Source: Candidatus Paenalcaligenes intestinipullorum (GTDB taxonomy: Bacteria; Pseudomonadota; Gammaproteobacteria; Burkholderiales; Burkholderiaceae_B). From it: DNA of 21,361 nucleotides. The notes beneath the pieces are model-generated. The model saw only the letters and a program-made list of their open reading frames with translations. It had not been told where the DNA came from and ran no database searches. Of this stretch, positions 1 through 8,219 are shown piece after piece (within the stretch, counting starts at the first letter, position 1; each line of letters starts with the position of its first letter). Position numbers and translations under genes: made by a program. The stretch lies in assembly GCA_019120675.1 (NCBI GenBank), contig DWUQ01000093.1:1-21361 (forward strand), read 5' to 3'.

Positions 1-569
1 ACCGTATCGGTCCAGCTAACGGCTAAGAAGCCGCCGATAAACACATAAGCAATGGTACAAAACGCCCCCAGCCAAAGCGCCGACTCGTATTGCATGCCAA
101 ACATGCTCTCGAACAAGCGCGCGCCAGCCACCACGCCCGAAGCGCAGTACAAGGTAAAGAACACCAAAATGACGACGGCAGACACAATGCGCAGAATGTT
201 AGTGCGGTCGTTAAAGCGGTTGGAGAAAAAGTCTGGTAAGGTCAGAGCATCGACCGAGCGCTCGGTGTACACACGCAAGCGTGCGGCCACAAAGCGCCAG
301 TTGAGGTAGGCGCCCATAATCAGACCAATCGCAATCCATGAGGCGGAAATTCCTACGGTGTAGACCTCGCCTGGCAAGCCCATGAGCAACCAGCCACTCA
401 TGTCCGAAGCACCAGCGGCCAAGGCCACCACAAATGCACCTAATTTACGACCACCTAAGATATAGTCCGACAAATCTCGGGTGGAACGGTAGCCTAACCA
501 GCCAATCAGCAGCATGGCGGCTATATAAATCACGAACATAATCGTGACAGGGGTACTGGTAATTTGCAT
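1..569 (-). CDS. putP: Sodium/proline symporter PutP (N-terminal part, cut by window edge)
   Basis: This is the N-terminal 189 residues of a sodium:solute symporter that imports L-proline with Na+ across the inner membrane. The reading frame stays open to base 1, so the C-terminal part lies outside the window. The visible part has several hydrophobic segments and matches the PutP N-terminus closely: DYILGGRKLG near residues 35-44, GASDMSGWLLMGLPG near 53-67 (Asp56 corresponds to the Na+-site Asp55 of E. coli PutP), FFTLYCASGVVAGARLFES, and GGFLAVSWTDT at the edge. I chose the ATG at 569 because AAGGAG sits 7 nt upstream. An in-frame ATG at 575 lies too close to that ribosome site. The gene starts 21 nt after the putA stop on the same strand, so the two are probably co-transcribed. 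In E. coli they are divergent. Confidence 0.93.
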   Translation of the reverse strand, partial: MQITSTPVTIMFVIYIAAMLLIGWLGYRSTRDLSDYILGGRKLGAFVVALAAGASDMSGWLLMGLPGEVYTVGISASWIAIGLIMGAYLNWRFVAARLRVYTERSVDALTLPDFFSNRFNDRTNILRIVSAVVILVFFTLYCASGVVAGARLFESMFGMQYESALWLGAFCTIAYVFIGGFLAVSWTDT

Positions 570-590
570 TCCCATGCTCCTTTAACGCTT

Positions 591-3500
591 TTAAATCATG
601 GCCATCAGGGTGGCATTGCCGCCTGCAGCCGCCGTATTGATACTGATCGAACGCTCCACAAACAAACGCTCTAAACGATACCACTGGCCTTGGACCAACT
701 CGCTGTAACTTAAGCCTTGAGGTTGCAGCACGGCATAAGGGTACGCTGCTAAAATCTGGCTCAGCGCCAACAGCTGGTCGCCATCGCCTTCAAACAATAC
801 TGCCCCGATCTGCTTCGACTGCGACAAGGCGTCTTCAACGCTGGCCACCCGCTGCAATCGCGCCTCTAATGAGGCTGGCACAGTAGGCAAGTCCGCAAAA
901 GCCGACCCCTGCCCCACCTCCACCACCATAATGTGTGAGGTATCGGCCAAGACGCAGCTGGCTAATTGTACGGCCAACCCTAAGCTACTTTGCACCACAC
1001 AAAGCACGGTCTGGCGTGGCTGCACTTCGTAGACGTTGCTTTCCCCTGTGGGGCCTGGCAACGTTTCGCGTACGCCGTAGAGGCTGTAGGGGCTTTGCGC
1101 CTCTAAGGTCTGCGCGAACTGAGGCTGCGCAGCCGTCAGCCATGCCAAAGCTTCCGATTGTAAAGGGCTGGCCTTCCGTTCAGGATTGCGCTGACGCAAG
1201 GCCAATACAGATGGGCGCTGCATGAGTAGGCGTGGTAGATACAACGGCCCACCCGCCTTGGGGCCCGTACCCGATAAACCTTGCCCGCCAAAGGGCTGCA
1301 CCCCCACAATAGCGCCAACAATATTACGGTTCACATACAAGTTGCCCACCTGAGCTTGTCCGAGCACCTGATCAATGCTTTCATCAATGCGTGAATGCAC
1401 CCCGAAGGTCAGGCCATAGCCTGAGGCATTAATGGCCTCCATCAGGGCATTCAGCTGGGCGCGTGGGTAGCGCAATACGTGCAATACCGGCCCAAAGACT
1501 TCGTGCTGTACGTCGCTGACGTGATTAATAAAAATTAAAGTAGGGGGCACAAAAGTACCCAGATGGCTGTCTGTGGTTTTGGTGAGCTGCACCACGTCAA
1601 AGCCTTGTTCGCGCATACGTTGAATATGCGCCTCAATGCGTTGCTGAGCAGCTCGATCAATCACGGGGCCTACGTCAGTATCCAGACGATCGGGGTTGCC
1701 CAATCGCAAGACCTGCAGAGCGCCCTGAAGCATGGTGATCAGTTCGTCTGCGACATCCTCTTGGATACATAAAATGCGCAGTGCCGAGCAGCGTTGACCC
1801 GCCGAGTCAAAAGCCGAATGAATCACATCGGCCACCACCTGCTCGGGCAAGGCAGACGAATCCACCACCATGGCGTTTAGGCCTCCCGTTTCGGCAATCA
1901 AAGGAACGACCTGCCCATCTGGATTTAAGCGTTGTGCGAGCGTGTGCGCAATAGTTTGTGCCACACCTGTAGAGCCGGTAAACATCACGCCATTCACGCG
2001 AGCATCGGCCACCAGCTGAGCGCCCACTTCACCTCCCCCGGGCAGCAATTGCACTGCCTCACGGGGCACACCCGCTTGATGCAACGCCGCCAAACCACGG
2101 GCAGCGATTAATGGGGTTTGCCCAGCAGGTTTCGCCAGCACGACATTACCAGCGGCTAAGGCGGCACTGATTTGCCCTAAGAAAATCGCTAAAGGAAAGT
2201 TCCACGGGCTAATACACACCACGACGCCTAAGGGTCGATGGCTATCCGCGTCGAAGGACTCGGCCACCTCGTTGGCGTAATAGCGTAAAAAATCCACCGC
2301 CTCGCGCACTTCCGCAATGGCGTTCGCATAGCTTTTGCCCGCTTCACGCACCGCTAAGGCGATCAGGTTCGGCAAATCTGCTTCGAGAATGTCGGCAGCC
2401 CGACGTAGGTAGTGCGCGCGCTCAGCGGCGGGTGTGGCGGACCACACGGGCGCAGCATGCACCGCTTGCTGCAACGCTTGCTCCACCTCTGCCGGCTCCG
2501 CTGCCACCACGTGCCCCACCACATCTTGATGGTTGGCAGGATTGTGAATCGCAAGGGCACGGGCGTCGAATTGGGCCTCATCTCCTGTAAAACAACTGGG
2601 TTCGGCACGCCAATCGAGCGACGTACTATTTAATAAACCCACCGACAGGGAGGCCAAACGCTGCTCGTTCGAAAGATCCAAGCCGCTGGAGTTTTTACGA
2701 GGCTGGCCTTGGGCGCGATACAGATCCACGGGCAGAGGCAACAAGGGGTGCGGTGCCCCAATCGGCTCTACCTCCAAGCTGGCGGCAACGGGGTCCGCGA
2801 TTAATTGCTCTATAGGGAAGCGTTCATCCGCAATTTGATGCACAAAGGAAGAGTTGGCCCCGTTTTCCAATAGACGACGTACCAAATAGGCCAGTAGGGT
2901 TTTATGAGAACCGACCGGCGCGTAAATCCGGCAGGGTCGTGCCAGCTTGCCCGCTTTAATGCTGCCGACCACTTCTTCATACAAGGGTTCGCCCATCCCA
3001 TGCAAGCATTGAAACTCATACTGGCCAGCATAGTAATTGGCACCCGCCATATGATAAATGGCGGCTACCGTTTGGGCATTGTGGGTGGCAAATTGGGGAA
3101 AGATCGCATCCGGTGCGGCTAAGAGCTTGCGCGCGCACGCGAGGTACGCCACATCGGTGTGCACTTTGCGGGTGTACACGGGATAGCCCTCTAGGCCATC
3201 CACTTGGGCTCGTTTGATTTCACTGTCCCAATACGCACCTTTCACCAAACGCACCATCAGGCGATGCTGACTACGACGCGCCAAATCGATTAAATAATCC
3301 AACACATAGGGCGCGCGCTTTTGATAGGCTTGCACCACAAAACCGATGCCATTCCAACCCGCCAACGCGGGCTCATGGCACAACTGCTCTAATAAATCCA
3401 AAGACAGCTCTAAGCGATCGGCTTCTTCGGCATCAATATTTAAGCCAATGTCGTATTCCCGCGCGAGAAGCGTCAGGGCGCGTAATCGAGGGTACAGCTC

Positions 3501-4538
3501 ACGGAACACACGCCCCTGTTGGGCCCGTGAATAACGAGGGTGCAGCGCCGATAATTTAATCGAAATGCCAGGTCCTTGGTAAATGCCTTCTTTGGCGGCG
3601 CTTTTCCCAATGGCATGGATCGCCTGCTCATACGATTGGTAGTACCGCTCAGCATCGGCCATCGTCATGGCGGCTTCGCCCAGCATATCGTAGGAATAAT
3701 TAAAGCCTTTTCCTATCCAAGGCTGACTATTGGCTAAGGCTTTGTTGATGGTTTCTCCACACACAAAATGCTCACCCATGAGGCGCATCGCGCGATCCAC
3801 TGCCTGACGGATCAGCGGCTCGCCCCCTTTGGAGATGAGCCGCGTTAACGCATTACTCATTCCTTTTTCGCTGTTGGTGGCCACCAGCTTACCGGTGAGC
3901 ATCAACCCCCATGTAGCGGCGTTGACAAAGAGCGAGCCCGAGCTCAGGTGTGACTGCCAATCGCCTTGGCTAATTTTGTCGCGAATGAGCGCATCGCGCG
4001 TGGCCCGATCAGGAATACGCAGTAAGGCTTCGGCCAAGCACATGAGGGCGATGCCTTCTTGGCTGGATAAGGAGTACTCATGAATGAGGCCATCTACCCC
4101 ACTGCCTAAGCGTTTTGAGCGCAAGGCCAACACCAGCTTATGCGCCAATTCTTGAATAGCCGATTGCTGCTCGGGCTGCTGAGCGAGATTGATCAGCATA
4201 GGTAAACACTCAGGTTCCGCACGACGATAGGCGCTGGTAATGGCGGCTCGCAATACACTTTGTGGGGCGACCGACTGTGCAAACTCTAAAAAAGGTTGCG
4301 CCGCTTGGGACGAAGCGGCAATCAGCCCAAGCTCTTCCAAGCTTTTTAACTCGTCGGAATCACTCTCTGCCAGATGCACCAAGGAAGCGGGTAAACGACC
4401 GGCTTCAATATCCTCTAAGAAGGCAAAGATCGACTGTTTGATCAGCCAATGCTGGGTGCGGCCAATGCGCGCAGCGGCGTTGCGGATGCGCTCACGTAAG
4501 GCGGCATCGACTTTAATACCCAAAGTGGTGGCACTCAT
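591..4538 (-). CDS. putA: Trifunctional PutA: transcriptional repressor, proline dehydrogenase and P5C dehydrogenase
   Basis: This 1315-residue protein oxidises proline to glutamate in two steps (FAD-dependent proline dehydrogenase, then NAD+-dependent delta-1-pyrroline-5-carboxylate dehydrogenase) and should repress its own operon when proline is scarce. Residues 1-47 look like a ribbon-helix-helix DNA-binding domain. The proline dehydrogenase barrel spans roughly 230-570 with SIKLSALHPRY (326-336), KGAYWDSEIKRAQ (433-445), FATHN (483-487) and YLVRRLLENGA (551-561). The dehydrogenase spans roughly 640-1110 with SPWNFP (777-782), FTGSTG (853-858), catalytic Glu883 in ETGG and catalytic Cys917 in GQRC. 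A C-terminal domain (about 1120-1315) completes the length usual for trifunctional PutA. I chose the ATG at 4538 because AGGAG lies 6 nt upstream and the RHH domain starts there. The frame extends upstream to an ATG at 4598, but that extension crosses the operator-like repeat. Confidence 0.97.
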   Translation of the reverse strand: MSATTLGIKVDAALRERIRNAAARIGRTQHWLIKQSIFAFLEDIEAGRLPASLVHLAESDSDELKSLEELGLIAASSQAAQPFLEFAQSVAPQSVLRAAITSAYRRAEPECLPMLINLAQQPEQQSAIQELAHKLVLALRSKRLGSGVDGLIHEYSLSSQEGIALMCLAEALLRIPDRATRDALIRDKISQGDWQSHLSSGSLFVNAATWGLMLTGKLVATNSEKGMSNALTRLISKGGEPLIRQAVDRAMRLMGEHFVCGETINKALANSQPWIGKGFNYSYDMLGEAAMTMADAERYYQSYEQAIHAIGKSAAKEGIYQGPGISIKLSALHPRYSRAQQGRVFRELYPRLRALTLLAREYDIGLNIDAEEADRLELSLDLLEQLCHEPALAGWNGIGFVVQAYQKRAPYVLDYLIDLARRSQHRLMVRLVKGAYWDSEIKRAQVDGLEGYPVYTRKVHTDVAYLACARKLLAAPDAIFPQFATHNAQTVAAIYHMAGANYYAGQYEFQCLHGMGEPLYEEVVGSIKAGKLARPCRIYAPVGSHKTLLAYLVRRLLENGANSSFVHQIADERFPIEQLIADPVAASLEVEPIGAPHPLLPLPVDLYRAQGQPRKNSSGLDLSNEQRLASLSVGLLNSTSLDWRAEPSCFTGDEAQFDARALAIHNPANHQDVVGHVVAAEPAEVEQALQQAVHAAPVWSATPAAERAHYLRRAADILEADLPNLIALAVREAGKSYANAIAEVREAVDFLRYYANEVAESFDADSHRPLGVVVCISPWNFPLAIFLGQISAALAAGNVVLAKPAGQTPLIAARGLAALHQAGVPREAVQLLPGGGEVGAQLVADARVNGVMFTGSTGVAQTIAHTLAQRLNPDGQVVPLIAETGGLNAMVVDSSALPEQVVADVIHSAFDSAGQRCSALRILCIQEDVADELITMLQGALQVLRLGNPDRLDTDVGPVIDRAAQQRIEAHIQRMREQGFDVVQLTKTTDSHLGTFVPPTLIFINHVSDVQHEVFGPVLHVLRYPRAQLNALMEAINASGYGLTFGVHSRIDESIDQVLGQAQVGNLYVNRNIVGAIVGVQPFGGQGLSGTGPKAGGPLYLPRLLMQRPSVLALRQRNPERKASPLQSEALAWLTAAQPQFAQTLEAQSPYSLYGVRETLPGPTGESNVYEVQPRQTVLCVVQSSLGLAVQLASCVLADTSHIMVVEVGQGSAFADLPTVPASLEARLQRVASVEDALSQSKQIGAVLFEGDGDQLLALSQILAAYPYAVLQPQGLSYSELVQGQWYRLERLFVERSISINTAAAGGNATLMAMI

Positions 4539-4559
4539 GCTGGACTCCTGAAACCATAC

Positions 4560-4592
4560 GGGTTGCACCCTTAATTTAAAAACGTGCAACCC
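4560..4592. promoter_or_regulatory. Predicted PutA operator: perfect inverted repeat GGGTTGCAC / GTGCAACCC
   Basis: Two perfect 9-bp inverted arms, GGGTTGCAC (4560-4568) and GTGCAACCC (4584-4592), flank a 15-bp AT-rich spacer. They start 22 nt upstream of the putA ATG. Each arm contains GTTGCA, the half-site known for the PutA RHH domain in E. coli. The AT-rich spacer could hold a -10 element, so bound PutA would block the promoter. Autoregulation by PutA is established in enterobacteria. Its use here is inferred from the motif and position. The same repeat could also form a hairpin in the putA leader RNA. Confidence 0.7.
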
Positions 4593-4704
4593 AAGCAATT
4601 TTCGTCAGTGTAGCTGGATTTTGGAGGGGAACTTATTCAGGAATACCCTTGCTCGATGACACCTAACGGAAGCAAACAAATACGACTTTTAGGAGTAAAT
4701 TTTC

Positions 4705-4710
4705 TATACT
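4705..4710 (+). promoter_or_regulatory. Possible -10 element (TATACT) for the lipoprotein/ATP-grasp pair
   Basis: TATACT lies 53 nt upstream of the first ATG of the lipoprotein gene and differs from the sigma-70 -10 consensus at one position. No good -35 hexamer is found at 16-18 bp upstream (the best is TACGAC at 4681-4686), so this is a weak call. The rest of the putA-lipoprotein gap (4593-4762) shows nothing else I can name. Confidence 0.3.
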
Positions 4711-4762
4711 AGATCTTCGGATCGGTTTACGAGCCGATATTTGCCGTTTTTCCCCTAGTCGA

Positions 4763-5401
4763 ATGGGTATGTTTATGTCTCGATCCCCGCTTTTATTTAC
4801 CGCCTTGCTGGGCGCTTTGGTCCTCACTGGCTGCGAAGACAACGACGTGGTGTCGTATAACAATACAGGGCCTGAGGTTGAGGGCGAAGCGCGCAAGCTG
4901 GCGCTGGACCAACTCAACCAGGATGCCGAGTTAGCCAAGTCGCTCCGTCAAGAGCTTGCCGCCAAAGACCCTTCCGTTACCGATGTGTATTTCAAACTGG
5001 ATGAGCAAGGCGAACGCACCGTTGTGGTGGTACGTGAAACCGCGGATGGCCAGCTCGAAACATGGGAAGCACCCGCCTCAGCGTTAGCGCAAGCCGAAGC
5101 CCAAGCCGAAAAAGAAGCCGGTTCGCAAGCCTCAGCCGGCTCAAGCATCCTGCCGATTATGGGCGGTTTATTGGCAGGCTATATGTTGGCGAATGCCTTT
5201 AGCAATCAAGCGGGCCGGATGGCACAAACGTCTCGTGAAGCCCACACGCGCGAGCGCGCTATGCAAAACAGCGCCTACAACTCCTCCGTCAGCAACAAAG
5301 CCCGCAGTCAGGCTCAACAGCGCTCCACCTTAAATCGTACACGTGGCGGCAGCTTCTCCAGCTCGGGCACACGCTCCAGTGGTTACAGCAGCGGCAGTTA
5401 A
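4763..5401 (+). CDS. YgiB/UPF0323-like lipoprotein
   Basis: This 212-residue predicted lipoprotein has a hydrophobic signal sequence ending in the lipobox LTGC (Cys24). The next residues, EDND, include an acidic one at +2. The mature part is polar and acidic up to about residue 125. A short Gly-rich hydrophobic stretch follows (SILPIMGGLLAGYMLANAF, about 129-147), then a Ser/Arg/Gln-rich tail with RTRGGSFSSSG. This layout resembles E. coli YgiB/YjfM and UPF0323 lipoproteins. The next gene is a YgiC-like ATP-grasp protein 50 nt downstream, the same pairing as ygiB-ygiC. The molecular role is unknown. The start is uncertain: ATGs at 4763, 4769 and 4775 are all in frame and none has a strong ribosome site. 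The ATG at 4775 would give a 20-residue signal sequence. Confidence 0.75.
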   Translation: MGMFMSRSPLLFTALLGALVLTGCEDNDVVSYNNTGPEVEGEARKLALDQLNQDAELAKSLRQELAAKDPSVTDVYFKLDEQGERTVVVVRETADGQLETWEAPASALAQAEAQAEKEAGSQASAGSSILPIMGGLLAGYMLANAFSNQAGRMAQTSREAHTRERAMQNSAYNSSVSNKARSQAQQRSTLNRTRGGSFSSSGTRSSGYSSGS

Positions 5402-5451
5402 TCGCCCGACCGACCACAGTTTCTTTATTTTAACCAAACCCTTACGCGCTT

Positions 5452-6759
5452 ATGTCTGCCATTCGCCCTATTACTCGCTCGCTCGATGCCCTCAATATCG
5501 CTGATCTCGTGCGTAATGAGCTGCCCTACACCCAAGCCTTATACGACTCCAGCGAGCGACTGCACGAGGACGTGGCCGAACTCTTTGATTTTTATATTCA
5601 GCACCGTCAAGCGCTGCCCATGTATGCGCTGCGCGAAGCCACCGCTGACCAGCTCCAACACGAGCTCAGCACCTATTATGCAATGCTGGAATCGGCGTTG
5701 CGTCGACTCTTTGAGCTCAGCGACGAGGACATTCGTGACTGGTTCGACTGCGCTGCGGTGCGTCAAGGTGGCTTTGGGCATTTTTTAAATTATGCACGAC
5801 ACCGCTTTGCGGAACGCTCACGCTTAGCGCCCAATCAACGCCACGATACGGTCTATGGTCGTTTGGATGCCGCGGTGGATCCCGACTCGGGCACTCTAAA
5901 GGGGGTCTACGAATTTAACGGTGATACGCCCGTTATGCTGTTTGAGTCGGTGAATCTACAAAACCTAATCAGCGAAGCGTTAGGTGAGCCCGAAGCCCAA
6001 GCCAACGACTGGTGGGAGGCCACTCAGCAGCAACTCGCTCCCTATGCTGGCAAGGCCGTAGCGGTGGTGTGCGATGTCAACTTTATCGAAGACACCGTTA
6101 CCGCCGAGACTCTGGCCCAAGCTTTTGAAGCGGCTGGCGCGCAGGTGTATTTCACGACACTGGATGGGCTCAATCACGATGTGTTCCACCTTGAGCAACC
6201 CTTTCATGTCGATGGCGTCGACGAACCCATGGATGCGGTGTTTATGCTGCTGCCTTGGGAGGAAATGTGGAGTTCGGGCCAAGATATCCTCCTGCATTGG
6301 GAAAGCTGGCAGGCACGTGTGCAATTTTTTGAGCCGCCTTGGCGCTGGTTCTTGTCGCACAAAGCGATGCTCGCGTGGGTGACGCATTTATTTGAAACCG
6401 ATCCAGCCTTTAAAATCAGCTGGTCCAGTGTGGCCCATTTACCGACCTATCGCGACGCGCAACCCTTTATTGCTCAGGGCCAAGATTACGTCATCAAACC
6501 GGTGACTGGGCGTTTAAGCCAAAACATTCAAATTGTTCGTAATGGCAATGCGACCGCCCCTACCGAGGGCAATTATGGTGATGAACCCATGATTTACCAG
6601 GCGTATGCGGCACCCGGCCAAGTTACTGGTCGAGAAAACTTTATTGTGGGCGGCTGGTTATCAGGAGAGCACGTGCAAACTTTGTGCTTTCGTGAGTTTG
6701 ATGGCCCCGTGCTGGATCTAAAGAATGAGCGTTTTATTGCGCACCTGCTGACGGACTAA
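5452..6759 (+). CDS. Glutathionylspermidine synthase-like ATP-grasp protein (YgiC/YjfC family)
   Basis: This 435-residue cytoplasmic protein belongs to the family with the C-terminal, ATP-grasp amide-ligase half of glutathionylspermidine synthase. Family-typical stretches are YGRLDA (135-140), YEFNGDTP (153-160), VNFIEDT (209-215), LPWEEMW (267-273), YVIKPVTGR (346-354, with the likely ATP-binding Lys349) and FIVGGWLSGE (397-406). It has no amidase domain. The length is somewhat above that of E. coli YgiC (about 386). YgiC-type proteins are not established to make glutathionylspermidine, so the substrate is unknown. The gene follows the YgiB-like lipoprotein by 50 nt, probably in one operon, which suggests a shared envelope-related role. 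A peptide-ligase activity is inferred from the fold only. Confidence 0.88.
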   Translation: MSAIRPITRSLDALNIADLVRNELPYTQALYDSSERLHEDVAELFDFYIQHRQALPMYALREATADQLQHELSTYYAMLESALRRLFELSDEDIRDWFDCAAVRQGGFGHFLNYARHRFAERSRLAPNQRHDTVYGRLDAAVDPDSGTLKGVYEFNGDTPVMLFESVNLQNLISEALGEPEAQANDWWEATQQQLAPYAGKAVAVVCDVNFIEDTVTAETLAQAFEAAGAQVYFTTLDGLNHDVFHLEQPFHVDGVDEPMDAVFMLLPWEEMWSSGQDILLHWESWQARVQFFEPPWRWFLSHKAMLAWVTHLFETDPAFKISWSSVAHLPTYRDAQPFIAQGQDYVIKPVTGRLSQNIQIVRNGNATAPTEGNYGDEPMIYQAYAAPGQVTGRENFIVGGWLSGEHVQTLCFREFDGPVLDLKNERFIAHLLTD

Positions 6760-6762
6760 TTC

Positions 6763-6887
6763 ACTCCGGTTCGGCTCAGCTCAGTCGATATAATTGGTCT
6801 ACTCCGATACCGCTTAGCTCAGCCGACACGACTGGATTGCCCCGAGACGTCTCAACTACTCCGACTCGACTCAGCCGATGCGATTGG
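6763..6887. repeat. Three degenerate direct repeats (about 30-35 bp) between two convergent genes
   Basis: Three related copies begin with ACTCCG and end with TGG: 6763-6797, 6801-6835 and 6858-6887. The first two are 35 bp and agree at 26 of 35 positions by hand alignment. The third lacks 5 bp. All contain CTCAG followed by [TC]CGA. The third copy overlaps the last codons of the minus-strand flavoprotein gene and supplies its Ser/Arg-rich tail. They lie just after the ATP-grasp gene stop. No hairpin with a T-run was seen, so they are not an obvious terminator. Confidence 0.5.
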
Positions 6888-8126
6888 GGTAGGCGCAAAA
6901 CCTTGCGCTCTTAGGTAGGCTGTCATGCCCTTAGCGGCCACGTGGCCGCTGGCGAGGCAAGCGGTCAGCAAGTAGCCCCCAGTAGGCGCGTCCCAATCCA
7001 TCATTTCCCCCGCACAAAACACCCCAGGCAACGCGTGCAGCATCAAGTCATCGGTCAGCGCCGACCGTGTTACTCCACCTACAGTGCTAATGGCCCGATC
7101 CATAGGTGCCGGCTCGTTGAAGCTAATTGACAACTGCTTGATGTGCGAGGCTAGCGTTGCGGGCTGCTCCCAAACATCAGGACTCAAGCATTCATGTAGC
7201 AAAGCCAGCTTAACGCCTTTGAGTTTTACTTTTTGACCTAAAAAACTCGACCATGAGCGCGCCCCACGCGGCTGCTGTAGGGTAAGCGCGAGCTTTTCCA
7301 GTGACCAGTCGGGCAATAAATCCAGCTGCAGCTGGGCGACACCGTGCTGCTGCCACTGCTGACGCAAGGCCGCGGAATGCGCATACACCAAGCCGCCCTC
7401 CAAACCATACTGATCGACCATTACTTCGCCGCGACGCCAAGGGGTGTGGTCACCGACGCGTACTGCCACCGTTTTAATCGGTGTGCCCGCATAGCGTGCG
7501 CGGAAATATTCACTCCACCTACAACGAAACCCACAGTTTGACGCCACAAAGGGCGCAGTCGTGACGCCTGCTGCCTGCAACCACTGCCGCCAACGGCCAT
7601 CACTGCCTAAGCGCGCCCAACTGGCGCCACCTAGCGCCAAGAGCACGGCATCCGCGCGCAAAGTCCTTTGAGCCGTGGGCGCGTCAAACACCAATGCGCC
7701 TGTCGCATCCCAACCTTGCCAGCGATGTCGTGTGTGCAGTACCAACCCCTTTTGGTACAAGCGTTTTAACCAAGCCCGCAATAAGGGGGCCGCCTTCATA
7801 CCCACGGGAAAAACACGGCCTGAGCTGCCCACAAAGGTCTCTATGCCGAGCTCCTGTGCCCACTGGCGCACCGCCGGACCATCCATATGCGGTAACCAGC
7901 CTTGAATCCACACAGCGTCCGCCCCATACCGTGCAACAAAGCTGTCTGCATCCTCGCTGTGCGTCAGATTCAGCCCCCCGCGGCCTGCTAATAAAAACTT
8001 GCGGCCGACGGACGGCATGGCGTCAAACATTTGCACAGACCAGCCTTGGTCTAAGAGCTGCTCAGCCGCCATCAGACCAGCTGGTCCAGCCCCAATAAGC
8101 ACAATAACTGGAGGGGTATGGCTCAT
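6852..8126 (-). CDS. NAD(P)/FAD-dependent flavoprotein, HI0933/BaiN-like (TIGR03862-type)
   Basis: This 424-residue protein has an N-terminal Rossmann FAD-binding motif (IGAGPAGLMAAEQL, 11-24) followed by the family signature GRKFLLAGRGGLNLTHSE (41-58). A second conserved block near the C-terminus (GVFCAGEMMDWDAPTGGY, roughly 370-388) completes the flavin site. This matches the HI0933-like flavoproteins and most closely the PP_4765-type subgroup. The substrate is not known. The start is well supported: GAGGAAGG lies a few bases upstream of the ATG. The gene is separate from the nickel operon, which ends 93 nt upstream on the same strand. The last residues (ESSRSS) are encoded by a degenerate repeat and are probably not functional. 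Confidence 0.88.
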   Translation of the reverse strand: MSHTPPVIVLIGAGPAGLMAAEQLLDQGWSVQMFDAMPSVGRKFLLAGRGGLNLTHSEDADSFVARYGADAVWIQGWLPHMDGPAVRQWAQELGIETFVGSSGRVFPVGMKAAPLLRAWLKRLYQKGLVLHTRHRWQGWDATGALVFDAPTAQRTLRADAVLLALGGASWARLGSDGRWRQWLQAAGVTTAPFVASNCGFRCRWSEYFRARYAGTPIKTVAVRVGDHTPWRRGEVMVDQYGLEGGLVYAHSAALRQQWQQHGVAQLQLDLLPDWSLEKLALTLQQPRGARSWSSFLGQKVKLKGVKLALLHECLSPDVWEQPATLASHIKQLSISFNEPAPMDRAISTVGGVTRSALTDDLMLHALPGVFCAGEMMDWDAPTGGYLLTACLASGHVAAKGMTAYLRAQGFAPTPIASAESSRSS

Positions 8127-8155
8127 GCGCCTTCCTCAAAATAAATCAAGGAAGA

Positions 8156-8161
8156 ATTATA
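8156..8161 (-). promoter_or_regulatory. Possible -10 element (TATAAT) for the flavoprotein gene
   Basis: On the minus strand a perfect TATAAT lies 29 nt upstream of the flavoprotein ATG. The hexamer 17 bp upstream (CTATGT) is a poor -35. A short inverted repeat, CGCTAT...ATAGCG (8169-8186), covers the spacer and -35 region and could be a regulator site. It lacks the T-run of a terminator. Confidence 0.35.
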
Positions 8162-8219
8162 GGCGGCTCGCTATAAAAACATAGCGCTTTGATGAAAAAG
8201 ACCGACACCGAACCAACAC

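Noticed and set aside
4240..4551. 103-codon plus-strand open frame antisense to the putA 5' end
   Set aside because: Fully antisense to the RHH and N-terminal region of PutA and without a ribosome site or recognisable motif.
5980..6387. 135-codon minus-strand open frame inside the ATP-grasp gene
   Set aside because: It lies fully antisense to a strong family match, its protein looks like a shadow (rich in His, Arg and Pro, no motif) and has no ribosome site.
8169..8186. Inverted repeat CGCTAT...ATAGCG after the nickel operon as a terminator
   Set aside because: Only 6-bp, A/T-rich stem and no T-run follows on the minus strand; kept only as a possible regulatory repeat near the flavoprotein promoter.
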